Under the pieces are notes generated by a model that was not told where the DNA came from, did no database searches, and worked only from the letters and a program-made list of their open reading frames with translations. From Alphaproteobacteria bacterium UBA1303 (GTDB lineage Bacteria; Pseudomonadota; Alphaproteobacteria; Micropepsales; Micropepsaceae), in NCBI GenBank assembly GCA_002307315.1, contig DBTZ01000060.1:1-64000 (forward strand): 64,000 nucleotides of DNA, given 5' to 3'. Positions within the stretch are counted from its first letter, which is position 1, and the number at the start of each line of letters is the position of its first letter. Both the position numbers and the translations under genes were made by a program. This document shows, one piece after another, positions 7,833-16,819 of the stretch.

Positions 7833-7910
7833 ATGGCATTTAAGCTGCAGCTTATGACCGTCGCTTTCGTATTCTTGTTTTTAGGGGCAGTCGTCGTCGG
7901 CGTGTTTTGA
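7833..7910 (+). CDS. 25-residue single-span membrane peptide
   Basis: A very short gene preceded by an excellent ribosome site (AGGAGG, 4 bases before ATG). The product begins MAFKLQLMTV and is hydrophobic from about residue 6 to the end. It would form one transmembrane helix with almost no soluble part. It lies alone between djlA and a convergent membrane protein gene. No function is recognised. The strong Shine-Dalgarno sequence and helix-length composition are the reasons for calling it. Confidence 0.6.
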   Translation: MAFKLQLMTVAFVFLFLGAVVVGVF

Positions 7911-7928
7911 GGTTAGCCGACCGCGTCT

Positions 7929-8660
7929 TCATCGGGGCCGAGCGGCGCTTCCGGGCTTAAGTTTTTTCGCCAGATCGGCGAAGAAAAACGGCGCGTAGCA
8001 GATCGCCATCGATAGCAGCGCCAGCACCACCACCACCGCAATATAATACGGCCAGGGCGGCATCAAATCGTACAGGCTGGCGTGGCCCGGTTTGGCGCGG
8101 AAGAAGCCGTAATTGACCTTGAGCAGCCAATCCCCCACTCCGGCAGCGGCGGCGTAGATCAGCGTCCACAGCAACACCCGGCGAAGCGACGCCGGATAGG
8201 GGCGCATGCGCATCCCGAATGTCATGAACAGTACCGCAGCGATGATTCCGCCGTGAAAGATCGAGAACACCAGAAAACGAATTTCCGGAAAATCGTACTG
8301 TATATCCGGCGTCAGCAGCCCTTGCAGTGTGCCGGCCAACGCCCAGAAATAGGTCAGCTCGTAAGCGCCCTGGCTCGGGCGGATCAGTGCGACCACACAA
8401 GCGATCGCTGCCCAGCTGCACAAATCGAGAGGCAGGGCATTGCCGATGTCGAGCCAGCCCTGATGCCAGGCGGCGACGTACCAGACGGCCCAAATACCCG
8501 AAATCGCCGCAGCAAAAATGACGCGTACCGGCAATACTAGTCTGTTGCCCGTTAGCCGACGCGCAAAAAACGCCAATACCAACGGTATTGCGAAGGTCAG
8601 AGCCAATACCAGTCTGTGAGACGGTCCAAAGGCCACAAACGATTGATATTGTTGGATCAT
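7929..8660 (-). CDS. Multi-pass integral membrane protein, TIGR02206/YwaF family
   Basis: 243 residues with about seven membrane segments. Features typical of the family are LPLDLCSWAA near residue 77, PDIQYDFPEIRF after the fourth segment, and a conserved KVNYGF motif. Function of the family is unknown. The start at 8660 is chosen for GGGGAG seven bases upstream; an earlier in-frame ATG at 8717 lacks a site. It converges with the small peptide gene, ending 18 bp from it. Confidence 0.8.
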   Translation of the reverse strand: MIQQYQSFVAFGPSHRLVLALTFAIPLVLAFFARRLTGNRLVLPVRVIFAAAISGIWAVWYVAAWHQGWLDIGNALPLDLCSWAAIACVVALIRPSQGAYELTYFWALAGTLQGLLTPDIQYDFPEIRFLVFSIFHGGIIAAVLFMTFGMRMRPYPASLRRVLLWTLIYAAAAGVGDWLLKVNYGFFRAKPGHASLYDLMPPWPYYIAVVVVLALLSMAICYAPFFFADLAKKLKPGSAARPR

Positions 8661-8750
8661 CACAGTCTCCCCGCCCCATCCGCCAGGCAGCATAGCGCTA
8701 GGGAGACGTTGCCTCAAATACGCTGCGCGGCATTCTTACCCAAGCTGCAG

Positions 8751-8790
8751 ACCAGAAAACCGGATTCCACGTTTCTGTGAAGCGCTCTAG
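8751..8790 (+). repeat. Partial copy of dispersed intergenic repeat (CCGGATTCCAC family)
   Basis: Contains CCAGAAAACCGGATTCCAC and ends in GCGCTCTAG. It matches the end of the elements at 24561-24662, 42139-42243 and 30967-31044. It lies in the 427-bp gap between the TIGR02206 gene and the hydratase gene. Confidence 0.6.
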
Positions 8791-8878
8791 TGGTCCGGTT
8801 CAAAAATCCGCTTTATTCTGGGTTCAGGATCTTACGGATTTTTAGAACCGTCAGGACACCTACCAACCTATTGATCCT

Positions 8879-8954
8879 AGTGTCGTTTCTGCTTTGACAT
8901 TCGTTACCCGTGCCGAAGAGAGAGAAAAAACGAACTTCAAAACTGCGACGCTAG
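8879..8954. repeat. 76-bp palindromic repeat, copy 1
   Basis: Begins TAGTGTCG and ends CGACGCTA, with an inner inverted pair (TTCGTTA with AACGAA). It has the same length and layout as 24662-24737, with the outer arms and internal ATTCGTTACC-type segment conserved. With the partial repeat at 8751-8790 it fills much of the 8661-9087 gap, where no gene is seen. Confidence 0.75.
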
Positions 8955-9087
8955 TCAATTTTGCGAGATCGGGGTGCATTAGTTTTTTTTCGCACATCGT
9001 ACTAGGTTGTCTTTGACACCGGTTTCCAATAGACAGGAAATCGGTTTAATATCGCTAAGTGCGCACTGTCGAGAGGATGTATTCGGT

Positions 9088-9915
9088 ATGGATGCGGCAG
9101 AAATGACGAAATTCGCCCACGCAAAAAAGATTGCCCAGCGGTTTGTGGCCGCCCGCATGAATGCGCTGGCGCTGGCCGATTTTCCCGGCCCGATACCGCC
9201 GGACCTCGCATCTGCCTATCAAGTGCAGGATGAAGCGATCAAGCTGTGGCCCGACGCGGTTGCAGGATGGAAGATCGGCAAGATCGGCGAGGATATTCAA
9301 GCGAAATACGGCAGCCATCGTCTCGGCGGCCCGATCTTTTCGCGCGCGGTGAAAAAGTCCGACGGTTTGGCACCGATCGAGGTGGGCTTGTTCGTCGGCG
9401 GCTTTGCCGCGGTCGAGGCCGAATTCATCTTTGAGATCGCCTACGACGCCCCAGCCGAAAAGACCGAATGGACCATTCCCGAAGCCGCCGAGATTGCCGG
9501 CCGGCTTCTGATCGGCATCGAGATGGCTGGCAGTCCGCTTGCCACCATAAATGCGTTGGGGCCGTGCGTAATCGTTTCCGATTTCGGCAACAATGCCGAT
9601 GAAATCGTCGGCGGCGAAATTCGCGGCTGGCGCGAAATGAAATGGGAAGATCTGGCTGTCGAAACCTTCATCGACGGGGCTTCCGTCGGCAGAGGCAGCG
9701 CCGCGTTCATTCCCGGTAGCCCGCTGGAATCGCTGCAATTCATTGCCGGAAACGTCGCCTCGCGCGGATTGCCGCTCAAGAAAGGCACGCTGATCTCGAC
9801 CGGCGCGGCCACCGGCGTGCATGATATCAAGGTGGGACAAAAAGCTAGGGTTGAATTCAAGGGGTTCGGCAGCTTCGACCTGGTCACAAAGCCGCGAACC
9901 ATCGAAACACTCTGA
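9088..9915 (+). CDS. 2-keto-4-pentenoate hydratase-type enzyme (FAH superfamily)
   Basis: 275-residue enzyme of the MhpD/FAH fold. Members hydrate 2-hydroxypenta-2,4-dienoate or decarboxylate/hydrolyse related keto acids, using a divalent metal. The metal-binding acidic pair is visible in AAVEAEFIFEI, and the motif GTLISTGAATG near the C-terminus is typical. The start at 9088 follows GAGAGG; an earlier in-frame start at 9007 lies in sequence without family similarity. The hexuronate-type transporter gene follows 99 bp later on the same strand, so a role in sugar-acid or aromatic-acid breakdown is likely. The exact substrate is not known. Confidence 0.85.
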   Translation: MDAAEMTKFAHAKKIAQRFVAARMNALALADFPGPIPPDLASAYQVQDEAIKLWPDAVAGWKIGKIGEDIQAKYGSHRLGGPIFSRAVKKSDGLAPIEVGLFVGGFAAVEAEFIFEIAYDAPAEKTEWTIPEAAEIAGRLLIGIEMAGSPLATINALGPCVIVSDFGNNADEIVGGEIRGWREMKWEDLAVETFIDGASVGRGSAAFIPGSPLESLQFIAGNVASRGLPLKKGTLISTGAATGVHDIKVGQKARVEFKGFGSFDLVTKPRTIETL

Positions 9916-10014
9916 ATTCCGATTGGAAGATTAAAGCGTTTTCACGTATACCGGACGCCGTTCAACAAACCGGATAGCCGCCCCTGACGGCGGCGCGTAA
10001 TGGAGAGGGAGATC

Positions 10015-11370
10015 ATGGCCCAGGAAACCGCGGCTAAAAAACCGCGTATCGGCAACTATCGCTGGATTATCTGTGCATTGCTGTTCGCAGCCACCGGCCT
10101 TAACTACGTCGACCGGCAAACCATCGGTTTCTTACGTCCCGGCCTGATGAAGGAATACGGCTGGACCGAGCAGGATTACGCCTCGATCGTCCAGTGGTTC
10201 ATGATCGCCTATGCACTCGGCTATGCGGTGTTCGGAAAAATCATCGACAAGGTCGGCACCAAGACCGGCTACACCCTTGCGGTGTTGATCTGGACCTTCG
10301 CCCACCTGTCCTGCGCGCTGCTCGGCTTCTTTCCCGCCTCGTGGTTGCTAGTCAGCTTTATGGTCACCCAGTTTCTCCTCGGCCTCGGTCAGTCCGGCAA
10401 CTTCCCCGCCGCCTTAAAGGCGGTGGCCGAATGGTTTCCGCAGCGCGAACGCTCGTTTGCCAATGGCGTGTTCAACGCCGGCTCCAACGTCGGCGCCATC
10501 CTGACTCCGCTGATCGTCCCCACCATTGTACTGGCGGCCGGCGAAGCGGGCTGGTTCGGCGTCAAGGGCTGGCAATGGGCTTTCGTCGCCACCGGCATGC
10601 TCAGCGTGTTCTGGCTGTTCTTTTGGTTCGCCGTCTACAAGAAGCCGGAGGAACATCCCAAGGTTTCCAAGGCCGAGTTGGCATATATCGAAAGCGATAA
10701 GATCACAGTTACAAAAAGTCTGCCGTGGTCGAAGGTGATCTTCGTCAAGGAGACCTGGGCGTTTTCGATCGCCAAGATGATGACCGACCCGGTATGGTTC
10801 TTCTATCTGTTCTGGCTGCCCGGCTTCCTGCTCAAGGTCTTCCCCGATCAGGTGCATAGCATTGCCGGCGTCGCCGCCCCGGTGATCGTGGTCTACGTGA
10901 TCTCCGACTTCGGTTCGGTCATCGGCGGCTGGATGAGTTCGGCGATGATTAAGGCCGGCATGACCGTCAACATGGCGCGCAAGCTGACCATGCTGATCTG
11001 CGCCCTCTGCGTATTGCCGGTCGGCTTTGCCATGTTGTTCCACCTCAGCATGTGGGGCATGACCCTCGTCGTCGGCATCGCCGCCGCGGCGCATCAGGCG
11101 TTCTCGGCCAACCTCTACACCGTCCCCTCCGACACCTTCCCCAAGGTGGCGATCGGCACGGTGTCGGGCATCGGCGGCACCTTCGGCGCGATCGGCGGCA
11201 TCATCATGGCGCGCGGCGTCGCCGCGGCCTTGCGCGACAGCCTGAACGGCTATGCGATTATCTTCTTCGTCGCCGGCGTTGTCTATTTGGCGGCGTTGTT
11301 GATCCTGCATCTGCTGACGCCGAAACTGGCGCCCGCCAAGATCAAGGGCATCACCGATCAGGGCGCGTAG
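10015..11370 (+). CDS. MFS transporter, ExuT-like hexuronate/anion:cation symporter
   Basis: 451 residues with twelve predicted membrane segments. The first segment and its flank, NYRWIICALLFAATGLNYVD, followed by RQTIGF, closely match the ACS family that includes the galacturonate/glucuronate transporter ExuT. The start at 10015 is preferred because GGGAG lies just before it; an ATG at 10000 overlaps this site. It probably shares a transcript with the hydratase gene. Together with the GH115 alpha-glucuronidase at 51979-54579 a role in taking up glucuronic acid is plausible, but not proven. A bidirectional terminator follows. Confidence 0.88.
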   Translation: MAQETAAKKPRIGNYRWIICALLFAATGLNYVDRQTIGFLRPGLMKEYGWTEQDYASIVQWFMIAYALGYAVFGKIIDKVGTKTGYTLAVLIWTFAHLSCALLGFFPASWLLVSFMVTQFLLGLGQSGNFPAALKAVAEWFPQRERSFANGVFNAGSNVGAILTPLIVPTIVLAAGEAGWFGVKGWQWAFVATGMLSVFWLFFWFAVYKKPEEHPKVSKAELAYIESDKITVTKSLPWSKVIFVKETWAFSIAKMMTDPVWFFYLFWLPGFLLKVFPDQVHSIAGVAAPVIVVYVISDFGSVIGGWMSSAMIKAGMTVNMARKLTMLICALCVLPVGFAMLFHLSMWGMTLVVGIAAAAHQAFSANLYTVPSDTFPKVAIGTVSGIGGTFGAIGGIIMARGVAAALRDSLNGYAIIFFVAGVVYLAALLILHLLTPKLAPAKIKGITDQGA

Positions 11371-11390
11371 GCGAAAGCGAAAGCGAACCC

Positions 11391-11428
11391 AAAAAAAGGG
11401 CCGGAGGGAAACCTCCGGCCTTTTTTTT
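11391..11428. terminator. Bidirectional intrinsic terminator between convergent genes
   Basis: GGCCGGAGG and CCTCCGGCC form a 9-bp GC-rich stem around a GAAA tetraloop. A run of seven A precedes it and eight T follow, so it would work on both strands. It serves the MFS gene and the convergent DUF2914 gene, whose stop lies at its edge. Confidence 0.95.
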
Positions 11429-12530
11429 ATTGGATCACCGTGGTCTGCATGGCCTCGGTCGGTTCGCTGCGGACCACCCTGAAGACGATGCGCCCAATCA
11501 GCCGCTCGTCGACGGTCTGGACATCGACCCGCCAGCGCCCCGGCGCCGGATTGCTCTTGACGGTATAGCCGCGGAACCCTTTTTCCCGTCCGCCGTTGAT
11601 GGTGTAGAGCTTGGTCTGGACCGTTCGCCATTCGTTGGTCTTGTCGTCGTAACGTTGCCAGACGTGGCGAATGGTGGTGGAAAGACGGGTCGGGGCGAAT
11701 ACCGCGCTGAAGGCGTAGACCTTTTCGCTCTTCTGCAGATGCACCACCGGATCGGCGCCGATCCAGGTCTGCCACGGTTGATGCTCGCCCGTCGCGTAGA
11801 ATATTCTGCCCACCCGCTTCACCGAGGTATAAGCGCCGGATTTTTGCATCGCCAGCGGCAACGGCGGCAGCACACTGAGGAAGTAAAGCCCGTAAACCGC
11901 CGCAAATACGCCGACGCTGCCGGCGAGTATCGGCAGCCGTGCGGAAAGCCAGCGTTCGTGCGCCAACGCCGACAACAGCCGCAGGAACAGCAGAAACACC
12001 AATCCCGCCGCCGCCCCCGATAGAACGAACGTCCACATGCCGATGGTGTGGGTGAATACCGGCACCATAAAGATTGCGTAGGACAGCAGCGCGAAGGCAA
12101 ACAGCACGGCGGTGAAGATCAACCGCGCATGATAGCTGGCGAAGATTTCGTTGCCGACGAAGATGGCAAGCAGTACGCACAGAAACGGCCACGACGAAGC
12201 GACGCTGCCGCCGCGGGCATAGAACACCAGAAAAGCACTCCACAACGTGCCGAGTGCGAACTGGGTAGCGGCGGGCATCAGCCCGCGCAAACGTACGACC
12301 AGTTTCCCCGTCCATTCGGGACGAGCTTCGAGATATTGCAGCAGTAAAATGGTCAGCGCCGCCGTCGCCAGATAGACGATGAGAATCGTCTGGGTGGCAT
12401 CGTGATCGACCCGTCCGTAAGCGCAGAAATCGAACACAAAACCGCCGATCATGCCCAACGCGGACAAATGCCGCTCGTAGGGTTTGAGCCGGCTTCCGTA
12501 GGTTTTCAATTTGTCGATCCAGGCCGCCAT
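11427..12530 (-). CDS. Integral membrane protein with C-terminal DUF2914 domain
   Basis: 367 residues. About seven membrane helices span residues 20-265, followed by an outside soluble domain of DUF2914 type (about 295-360) with GRWRVDVQTVDERLIGRI. The DUF2914 fold resembles domains found in peptidase-associated and polysaccharide-related membrane proteins, but its function is unknown. The start at 12530 follows GGGGGAG; upstream in-frame ATGs lack a site. The stop codon coincides with the terminator that ends both this gene and the MFS gene. Confidence 0.8.
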   Translation of the reverse strand: MAAWIDKLKTYGSRLKPYERHLSALGMIGGFVFDFCAYGRVDHDATQTILIVYLATAALTILLLQYLEARPEWTGKLVVRLRGLMPAATQFALGTLWSAFLVFYARGGSVASSWPFLCVLLAIFVGNEIFASYHARLIFTAVLFAFALLSYAIFMVPVFTHTIGMWTFVLSGAAAGLVFLLFLRLLSALAHERWLSARLPILAGSVGVFAAVYGLYFLSVLPPLPLAMQKSGAYTSVKRVGRIFYATGEHQPWQTWIGADPVVHLQKSEKVYAFSAVFAPTRLSTTIRHVWQRYDDKTNEWRTVQTKLYTINGGREKGFRGYTVKSNPAPGRWRVDVQTVDERLIGRIVFRVVRSEPTEAMQTTVIQ

Positions 12531-12655
12531 CGGCTCCCCCCGGTGCTTTTTCGGACGCACCCAGGGCATACGCCTTTGCACTTCGTATGGATAGAACGCG
12601 CTGCGTCGCGATGCAGCTAGGCTATTAACCATATACTATATAGTGATTTTATGTG

Positions 12656-12668
12656 CCCCCCCCCCCCC
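12656..12668. repeat. Homopolymeric run of 13 C
   Basis: Uninterrupted C tract on the plus strand, flanked by a T-run and, 16 bases earlier, by the palindrome ACTATATAGT. It lies between two divergent genes, 126 bp before the DUF2914 start and 123 bp before the Sel1/PG-binding start. Tracts of this length are prone to slippage. Confidence 0.85.
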
Positions 12669-12790
12669 GCGTTTTTTCATAGTAAACACTTCGCGTTCAG
12701 GTTAATATTTTGCTAATATTTCGCTTGGCGCGCGTTCGCCGGGTTGCCGCGTTGGGGGTGGTGGTGACGACGACAACAACAACGAAATAC

Positions 12791-14290
12791 ATGCGCGTAC
12801 CTCGAACCTTGCTCGCGCTTGGCGTGCTGGCGATTTGTTTTACGCTCTTCTCTACCGATGATGCGACGGCAGATTATGCCGATGGTGCTGTCGTCGTGGC
12901 GAAAACGAAGTCCGTCGACGATGCCGTCAAGGTCTGGCGCATGGCGGCGTGGCAGCAAGACGACTTCCTCGCCCAAACGGAACTTGGCAAAATCTACGCC
13001 GACCATAATAGAGACGATCGCGATTACTACGACCCCATTGAGTCCTACGTCTGGTACTTCCTGGCAACCCGCCCCTATCGCAATTGGGATACCGATTACG
13101 GTCAGCTGCTTTCCGAACGGTACTACGAAGCGCAGAGCGCCTTGAAACGGATGTACGGCCTGTTGACGCAGGAACAGAAGGCGGAGGCGCGCAACCGCAT
13201 TATTTATATTTTGGCCGGTCGCGGCGCCGGCGGGTTTCTGTCGCTCGCTCAACTATATCTGACGCAACAAACCGACGTCGGCATATCGGATGAGGCAATT
13301 TACGCCTGCGTTTATCGGCCAAGCTTATCGCGCCTGTTTCAGAACTGGCTATGGCGGCTGTTTCATCGCCATACCGAGCCGAAGATTTATAACGGCGACC
13401 TCAAACCGATTTTGATATCGGATTTGCGGCGGTTCGAAACGAATGTAGGATTGTCACAATGCGTGGATTCCAGAGGACGGCGCAAACCGTTGCCGCCGCA
13501 TTCGGATACTCCACGGATGCCGACCTATTCGGTTTCGGTGATCGATCAAAATAACGACGAAGCGCTGATGTATGCCGACATTGCCCAAAACCTCAATCAC
13601 CCGCTCGCCGCATCCTATGTAAAAACCATCGTCTCCGGTATCAGACAGGAAAACATCGAAGATGTTAACGTCGCCGAAGACACGGCAACGAAACGTGCCA
13701 ACGTATTTTCCCTCCCATTCGAGTTTTATCCCGGCGCCACTATAGGCAACACTCCGCACAGCGACGAACGCGTTATCGGCTATGACGAACGTCAGGCGCA
13801 GTATCGGTTCCTGAAGGAAATGCGCGGCAAGTACGATTACGCAATTCGGCAGGCGCTGTACGCCACCGGCCGCTTGCGGCAGCCGCCGTTCACCCGCACC
13901 CCGCCCGCCGAAATCGACCGGGCGGTACGCGACTTCCAGAAGAAAAACCGCTTCGAGGTGACCGGCGCTCTTACGGTCGGCCAGGCCATACGGTTGATCA
14001 AAACCGCCGCCCAGAACGGAGATATGGAATCGCAAGATACTCTCGGCGTCATGTATGCCAACGGCGGTATGTATGCCAAAAAAGATAACGACGAAGGGGT
14101 GGTACACAACTATCCGCGCGCTGAATACTGGTTCCTTGCCGCGACCCGACAACAAGATTGCAACGCAATGATGAACCTTAGCTTTCTTTATGAAAAAGGC
14201 GTCGAAGGCGTACCGCAAAATCAAGACAAGGCCGCGTATTACCGCGAGTTGGCCAAGACGACCCAATGCAAAATTCATCCGCATAAGTGA
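12791..14290 (+). CDS. Secreted Sel1-repeat and peptidoglycan-binding-like protein
   Basis: 499 residues. An N-terminal signal peptide (MRVPRTLLALGVLAICFTLF, cleavage expected near DATA-DYAD) points to export. A long central region with tyrosine-rich helical segments resembles degenerate Sel1 units. A PG_binding_1-like segment lies at about 370-402 (EIDRAVRDFQKKNRFEVTGA), followed by two clear Sel1-type repeats (about 405-490). Sel1 repeats mediate protein contacts. The start at 12791 gives a clean signal peptide but has no good ribosome site. Upstream DNA is low-complexity (GTG and ACA triplets) and a start at 12710 would add six threonines. The next gene follows after 13 bases, so the two likely form an operon. 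Confidence 0.7.
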   Translation: MRVPRTLLALGVLAICFTLFSTDDATADYADGAVVVAKTKSVDDAVKVWRMAAWQQDDFLAQTELGKIYADHNRDDRDYYDPIESYVWYFLATRPYRNWDTDYGQLLSERYYEAQSALKRMYGLLTQEQKAEARNRIIYILAGRGAGGFLSLAQLYLTQQTDVGISDEAIYACVYRPSLSRLFQNWLWRLFHRHTEPKIYNGDLKPILISDLRRFETNVGLSQCVDSRGRRKPLPPHSDTPRMPTYSVSVIDQNNDEALMYADIAQNLNHPLAASYVKTIVSGIRQENIEDVNVAEDTATKRANVFSLPFEFYPGATIGNTPHSDERVIGYDERQAQYRFLKEMRGKYDYAIRQALYATGRLRQPPFTRTPPAEIDRAVRDFQKKNRFEVTGALTVGQAIRLIKTAAQNGDMESQDTLGVMYANGGMYAKKDNDEGVVHNYPRAEYWFLAATRQQDCNAMMNLSFLYEKGVEGVPQNQDKAAYYRELAKTTQCKIHPHK

Positions 14291-14303
14291 GGATATTGAA
14301 ATA

Positions 14304-15590
14304 ATGGATATTCGATCGCTGCGGTATTTGACGTATTTCGCCCTGCTGCCGCTGACCGGAGCGACGGCTTTGGCGGCAAACTGGCCGGCGGCACCGTGGG
14401 ACGGCGACCCGGCACCAGGAATACATTTACCCCCCGCTCATCCGTCGGCGGCGCCGTTTGGACCGCAAGGCCAAAAGCCGAAACCGCTGAGCGCCCCCCT
14501 GCTGGTTAGGTGCGGCAGCAATGCTCGCGGCGGTGGTTATGCTCGCGGCAGTCAAAACACTCGTAGAGAAGGCGGCATAAATAGCGGCGAGTTCCATTCG
14601 GTGAATGCGGCAGCTGCCGTTGCTCCCCCAGGTGCCACTATTTTGATTTTGCCGCCCGGCCAGGGCAGCACAACTTGCGTCGAATCGGTTGATATCCGTA
14701 AACCCCTGACTATCGCCACCTATGGCGGCGGCCGCGATGCGGTAATTCAGGCGCCGCCGAACCAACCGTGTCTGGTTGCCGACATCCCGCTCGGCGACGC
14801 GCTGATAATCGACGGCGTGCATTTTGTCGCTCGCGATTCGAGCGCCGTTTGTTTAAGCCTCAAGGCTGGCCAAGTCGAATTGCGCAACAGCCACATTGAC
14901 TCGCGTCGGTCGAGTTGGGCGCTGGATGCCGAGCGCAGCGTCACGCTTGAAGTATCCGACACTCACATCGAAACCGACGGCGCCGGTATTCGTACAGATC
15001 GCGCTCATGTCGACTTCCGTAACGTCGACATTGACATTTCCGGCGAGTATTTCTCCAAACCGGCAGTTTCGCGGCGCGACAATGCGACGGCTTATCAATC
15101 GCCTTGCGACGGAGACGTCCTGCCGCGCGTCGGGCTGAAACTGATGCGAACCGACGGTGCGGTCGAAGGCGGGCGGATCAGCGGCGGCGTTTGCGCGGTC
15201 AGTGCATCCAGCGGCACGCACGATTTGCGCCTTACGGGCATCGGCATCCGCAAGTCGGTCACCGGTGTCGAAGCACTACCGGGGGAACAGGGCAATGTTA
15301 TGCTTCAGCATATCGACATCGCTCAGAGTTTGACCGGCATCGCCGTCGCCGGCAGCGTCGAGGCCAGTGTAATCGACAACACCATCACCGATGTTTTCGG
15401 CGCCGGCATCGACATCGCCGACGGCGCCCACGCGCGCGTCGACGGCAACACGATTTATGCCGATCCGCACGGCGAATGCATTGTCGACCGGTCCGGCCAT
15501 CGCCCGCTGGGCCGCAACATTTGCCATCGACGGGCGAGTACGTGGCTGGGCAGACTGTTTTGCGACGAAGATCGCGGCTGCTGGTGGTGA
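14304..15590 (+). CDS. Secreted right-handed beta-helix protein
   Basis: 428 residues. A signal peptide is followed by a proline-rich segment. From about residue 90 there are repeated short beta-strand rungs with regularly spaced hydrophobic and Asn/Asp residues (for example VELRNSHID, VTLEVSDTHIET, VDFRNVDIDI, ASVIDNTITDVFGAGIDIAD). This is the pattern of NosD/parallel beta-helix proteins, several of which act on polysaccharides. No catalytic motif is recognised. The C-terminus has five cysteines that may form disulphides. GTGAGG overlaps the end of the upstream gene 12 bases before this ATG, suggesting coupled expression with the Sel1/PG-binding protein. Confidence 0.7.
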   Translation: MDIRSLRYLTYFALLPLTGATALAANWPAAPWDGDPAPGIHLPPAHPSAAPFGPQGQKPKPLSAPLLVRCGSNARGGGYARGSQNTRREGGINSGEFHSVNAAAAVAPPGATILILPPGQGSTTCVESVDIRKPLTIATYGGGRDAVIQAPPNQPCLVADIPLGDALIIDGVHFVARDSSAVCLSLKAGQVELRNSHIDSRRSSWALDAERSVTLEVSDTHIETDGAGIRTDRAHVDFRNVDIDISGEYFSKPAVSRRDNATAYQSPCDGDVLPRVGLKLMRTDGAVEGGRISGGVCAVSASSGTHDLRLTGIGIRKSVTGVEALPGEQGNVMLQHIDIAQSLTGIAVAGSVEASVIDNTITDVFGAGIDIADGAHARVDGNTIYADPHGECIVDRSGHRPLGRNICHRRASTWLGRLFCDEDRGCWW

Positions 15591-15592
15591 GT

Positions 15593-16660
15593 TCAGTACG
15601 CCGTTGCGGCGCCTAAACCCACGATCTCGTCGTCGAGAACAGCGTTGACGAACTGCATTGGAGAGATTTCAGCATCGGTCATGTCGGGTCTGGCGACACC
15701 GCCCCCGATCAGATCGATCCGCAGCAACTTGGCACGGTCGAAATTGGCGTGCAGCAACTTGGCGCCGCGGAACGAAGCACCGCGTAGGTCCGTACTGCCG
15801 AAATCGGCACCGCGTAGGTCGGCACCATCGAACTTGGCGCCCTGAAGCTGACTGCACGAAAAATCGACGCCCACTGCAACGACCTTCCGCAGGGACAATG
15901 CACTCAGTTTGGCACCGGCGAAAAGTTCGCAAAATGGTCTGATGTCCTCACCGTCGAACGAGGCGGATGCACCGGCTTTACCTGCGCTGTCGACCCACAG
16001 CCGATGCGCTTCCAGCATCGCCGCGACGTCGACCATCCGCTCGGCGGAAAGTTTCGGCGGATCGAACAGGCAGCCCTGCAGCGCCGATTTCGGCAGCCCC
16101 AGCGCCGCCACGTCGATACCCATCAGCACCGCCCCGCGGAAATTGGCGCGACGAACGTTGGCGCCGTCAAACGAAGCGTCTTGCAAAAAAGCACCGCAAA
16201 AATTGGCGTTGTCCAGCCGGGCATGACGGAACGTGGCGCTCTTCATCGAGCAATTGGTAAAGTCTACCCCGCTGGCGTTTTCCCTGGATATCAGCGACGT
16301 TCGAATGTCGGCCTCGTCGAGCTGGACATACGACATTTTGGCGCCGCGGAACGAGGCACCGCGCAAGTCGGCGCGTGTCAGTTTGGCGCTGTGCAGATCG
16401 CATTCCTGCATCTCGGTACAGCACAAAATCGCCTGCGACAGGTTCGAGCCGAACAAGGTGGCCCCATTGAGCGTCGAGCCGGTAAAATCGGCCTCGCTTA
16501 AGTTCCGGTTGGCGAGATTGAGAGAATGCATGTCGGCATAGCGCAACTGCAAGCGCTGTCCCCCATGCCCATAGACGAAATGCTCGTGAGCCGCGAGCAT
16601 GCGATTCAATTCGCCCTGAGTGGGGGCGATGCGCCGACCATTGCCGACATTGTCTGGCAT
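15593..16660 (-). CDS. Pentapeptide-repeat protein
   Basis: 355 residues. Two blocks of A(D/N)LXX pentapeptides are visible (about residues 35-180 and 265-330; for example LTRADLRGASFRGAKMS and FDGADLRGADFGSTDLRGAS). They are separated by a non-repeat linker of about 80 residues. Each block folds as a quadrilateral beta-helix. The family is functionally diverse; some members mimic DNA and protect gyrase, but nothing here proves that. There is no signal peptide. The start at 16660 is chosen because AAGG lies eight bases upstream. It ends three bases from the convergent beta-helix gene. Confidence 0.85.
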   Translation of the reverse strand: MPDNVGNGRRIAPTQGELNRMLAAHEHFVYGHGGQRLQLRYADMHSLNLANRNLSEADFTGSTLNGATLFGSNLSQAILCCTEMQECDLHSAKLTRADLRGASFRGAKMSYVQLDEADIRTSLISRENASGVDFTNCSMKSATFRHARLDNANFCGAFLQDASFDGANVRRANFRGAVLMGIDVAALGLPKSALQGCLFDPPKLSAERMVDVAAMLEAHRLWVDSAGKAGASASFDGEDIRPFCELFAGAKLSALSLRKVVAVGVDFSCSQLQGAKFDGADLRGADFGSTDLRGASFRGAKLLHANFDRAKLLRIDLIGGGVARPDMTDAEISPMQFVNAVLDDEIVGLGAATAY

Positions 16661-16819
16661 TGCTCTACCTTTCTGCCAGTCCGTTCCCATTCCCCCTGCG
16701 GAACGATGCCAGTACCAATTCATTCTGTATAACGATATTCTGCAAAAGATTAGAAAAGTCTTATCGGATGGCGAGACTGCGGCGAAAGGCGCCTGCGTTG
16801 TCTCGATTTGGCACGCCGA

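Noticed and set aside
10414..12315. 633-codon minus-strand open frame
   Set aside because: Antisense to the MFS transporter and out of frame with the DUF2914 gene; no family features.
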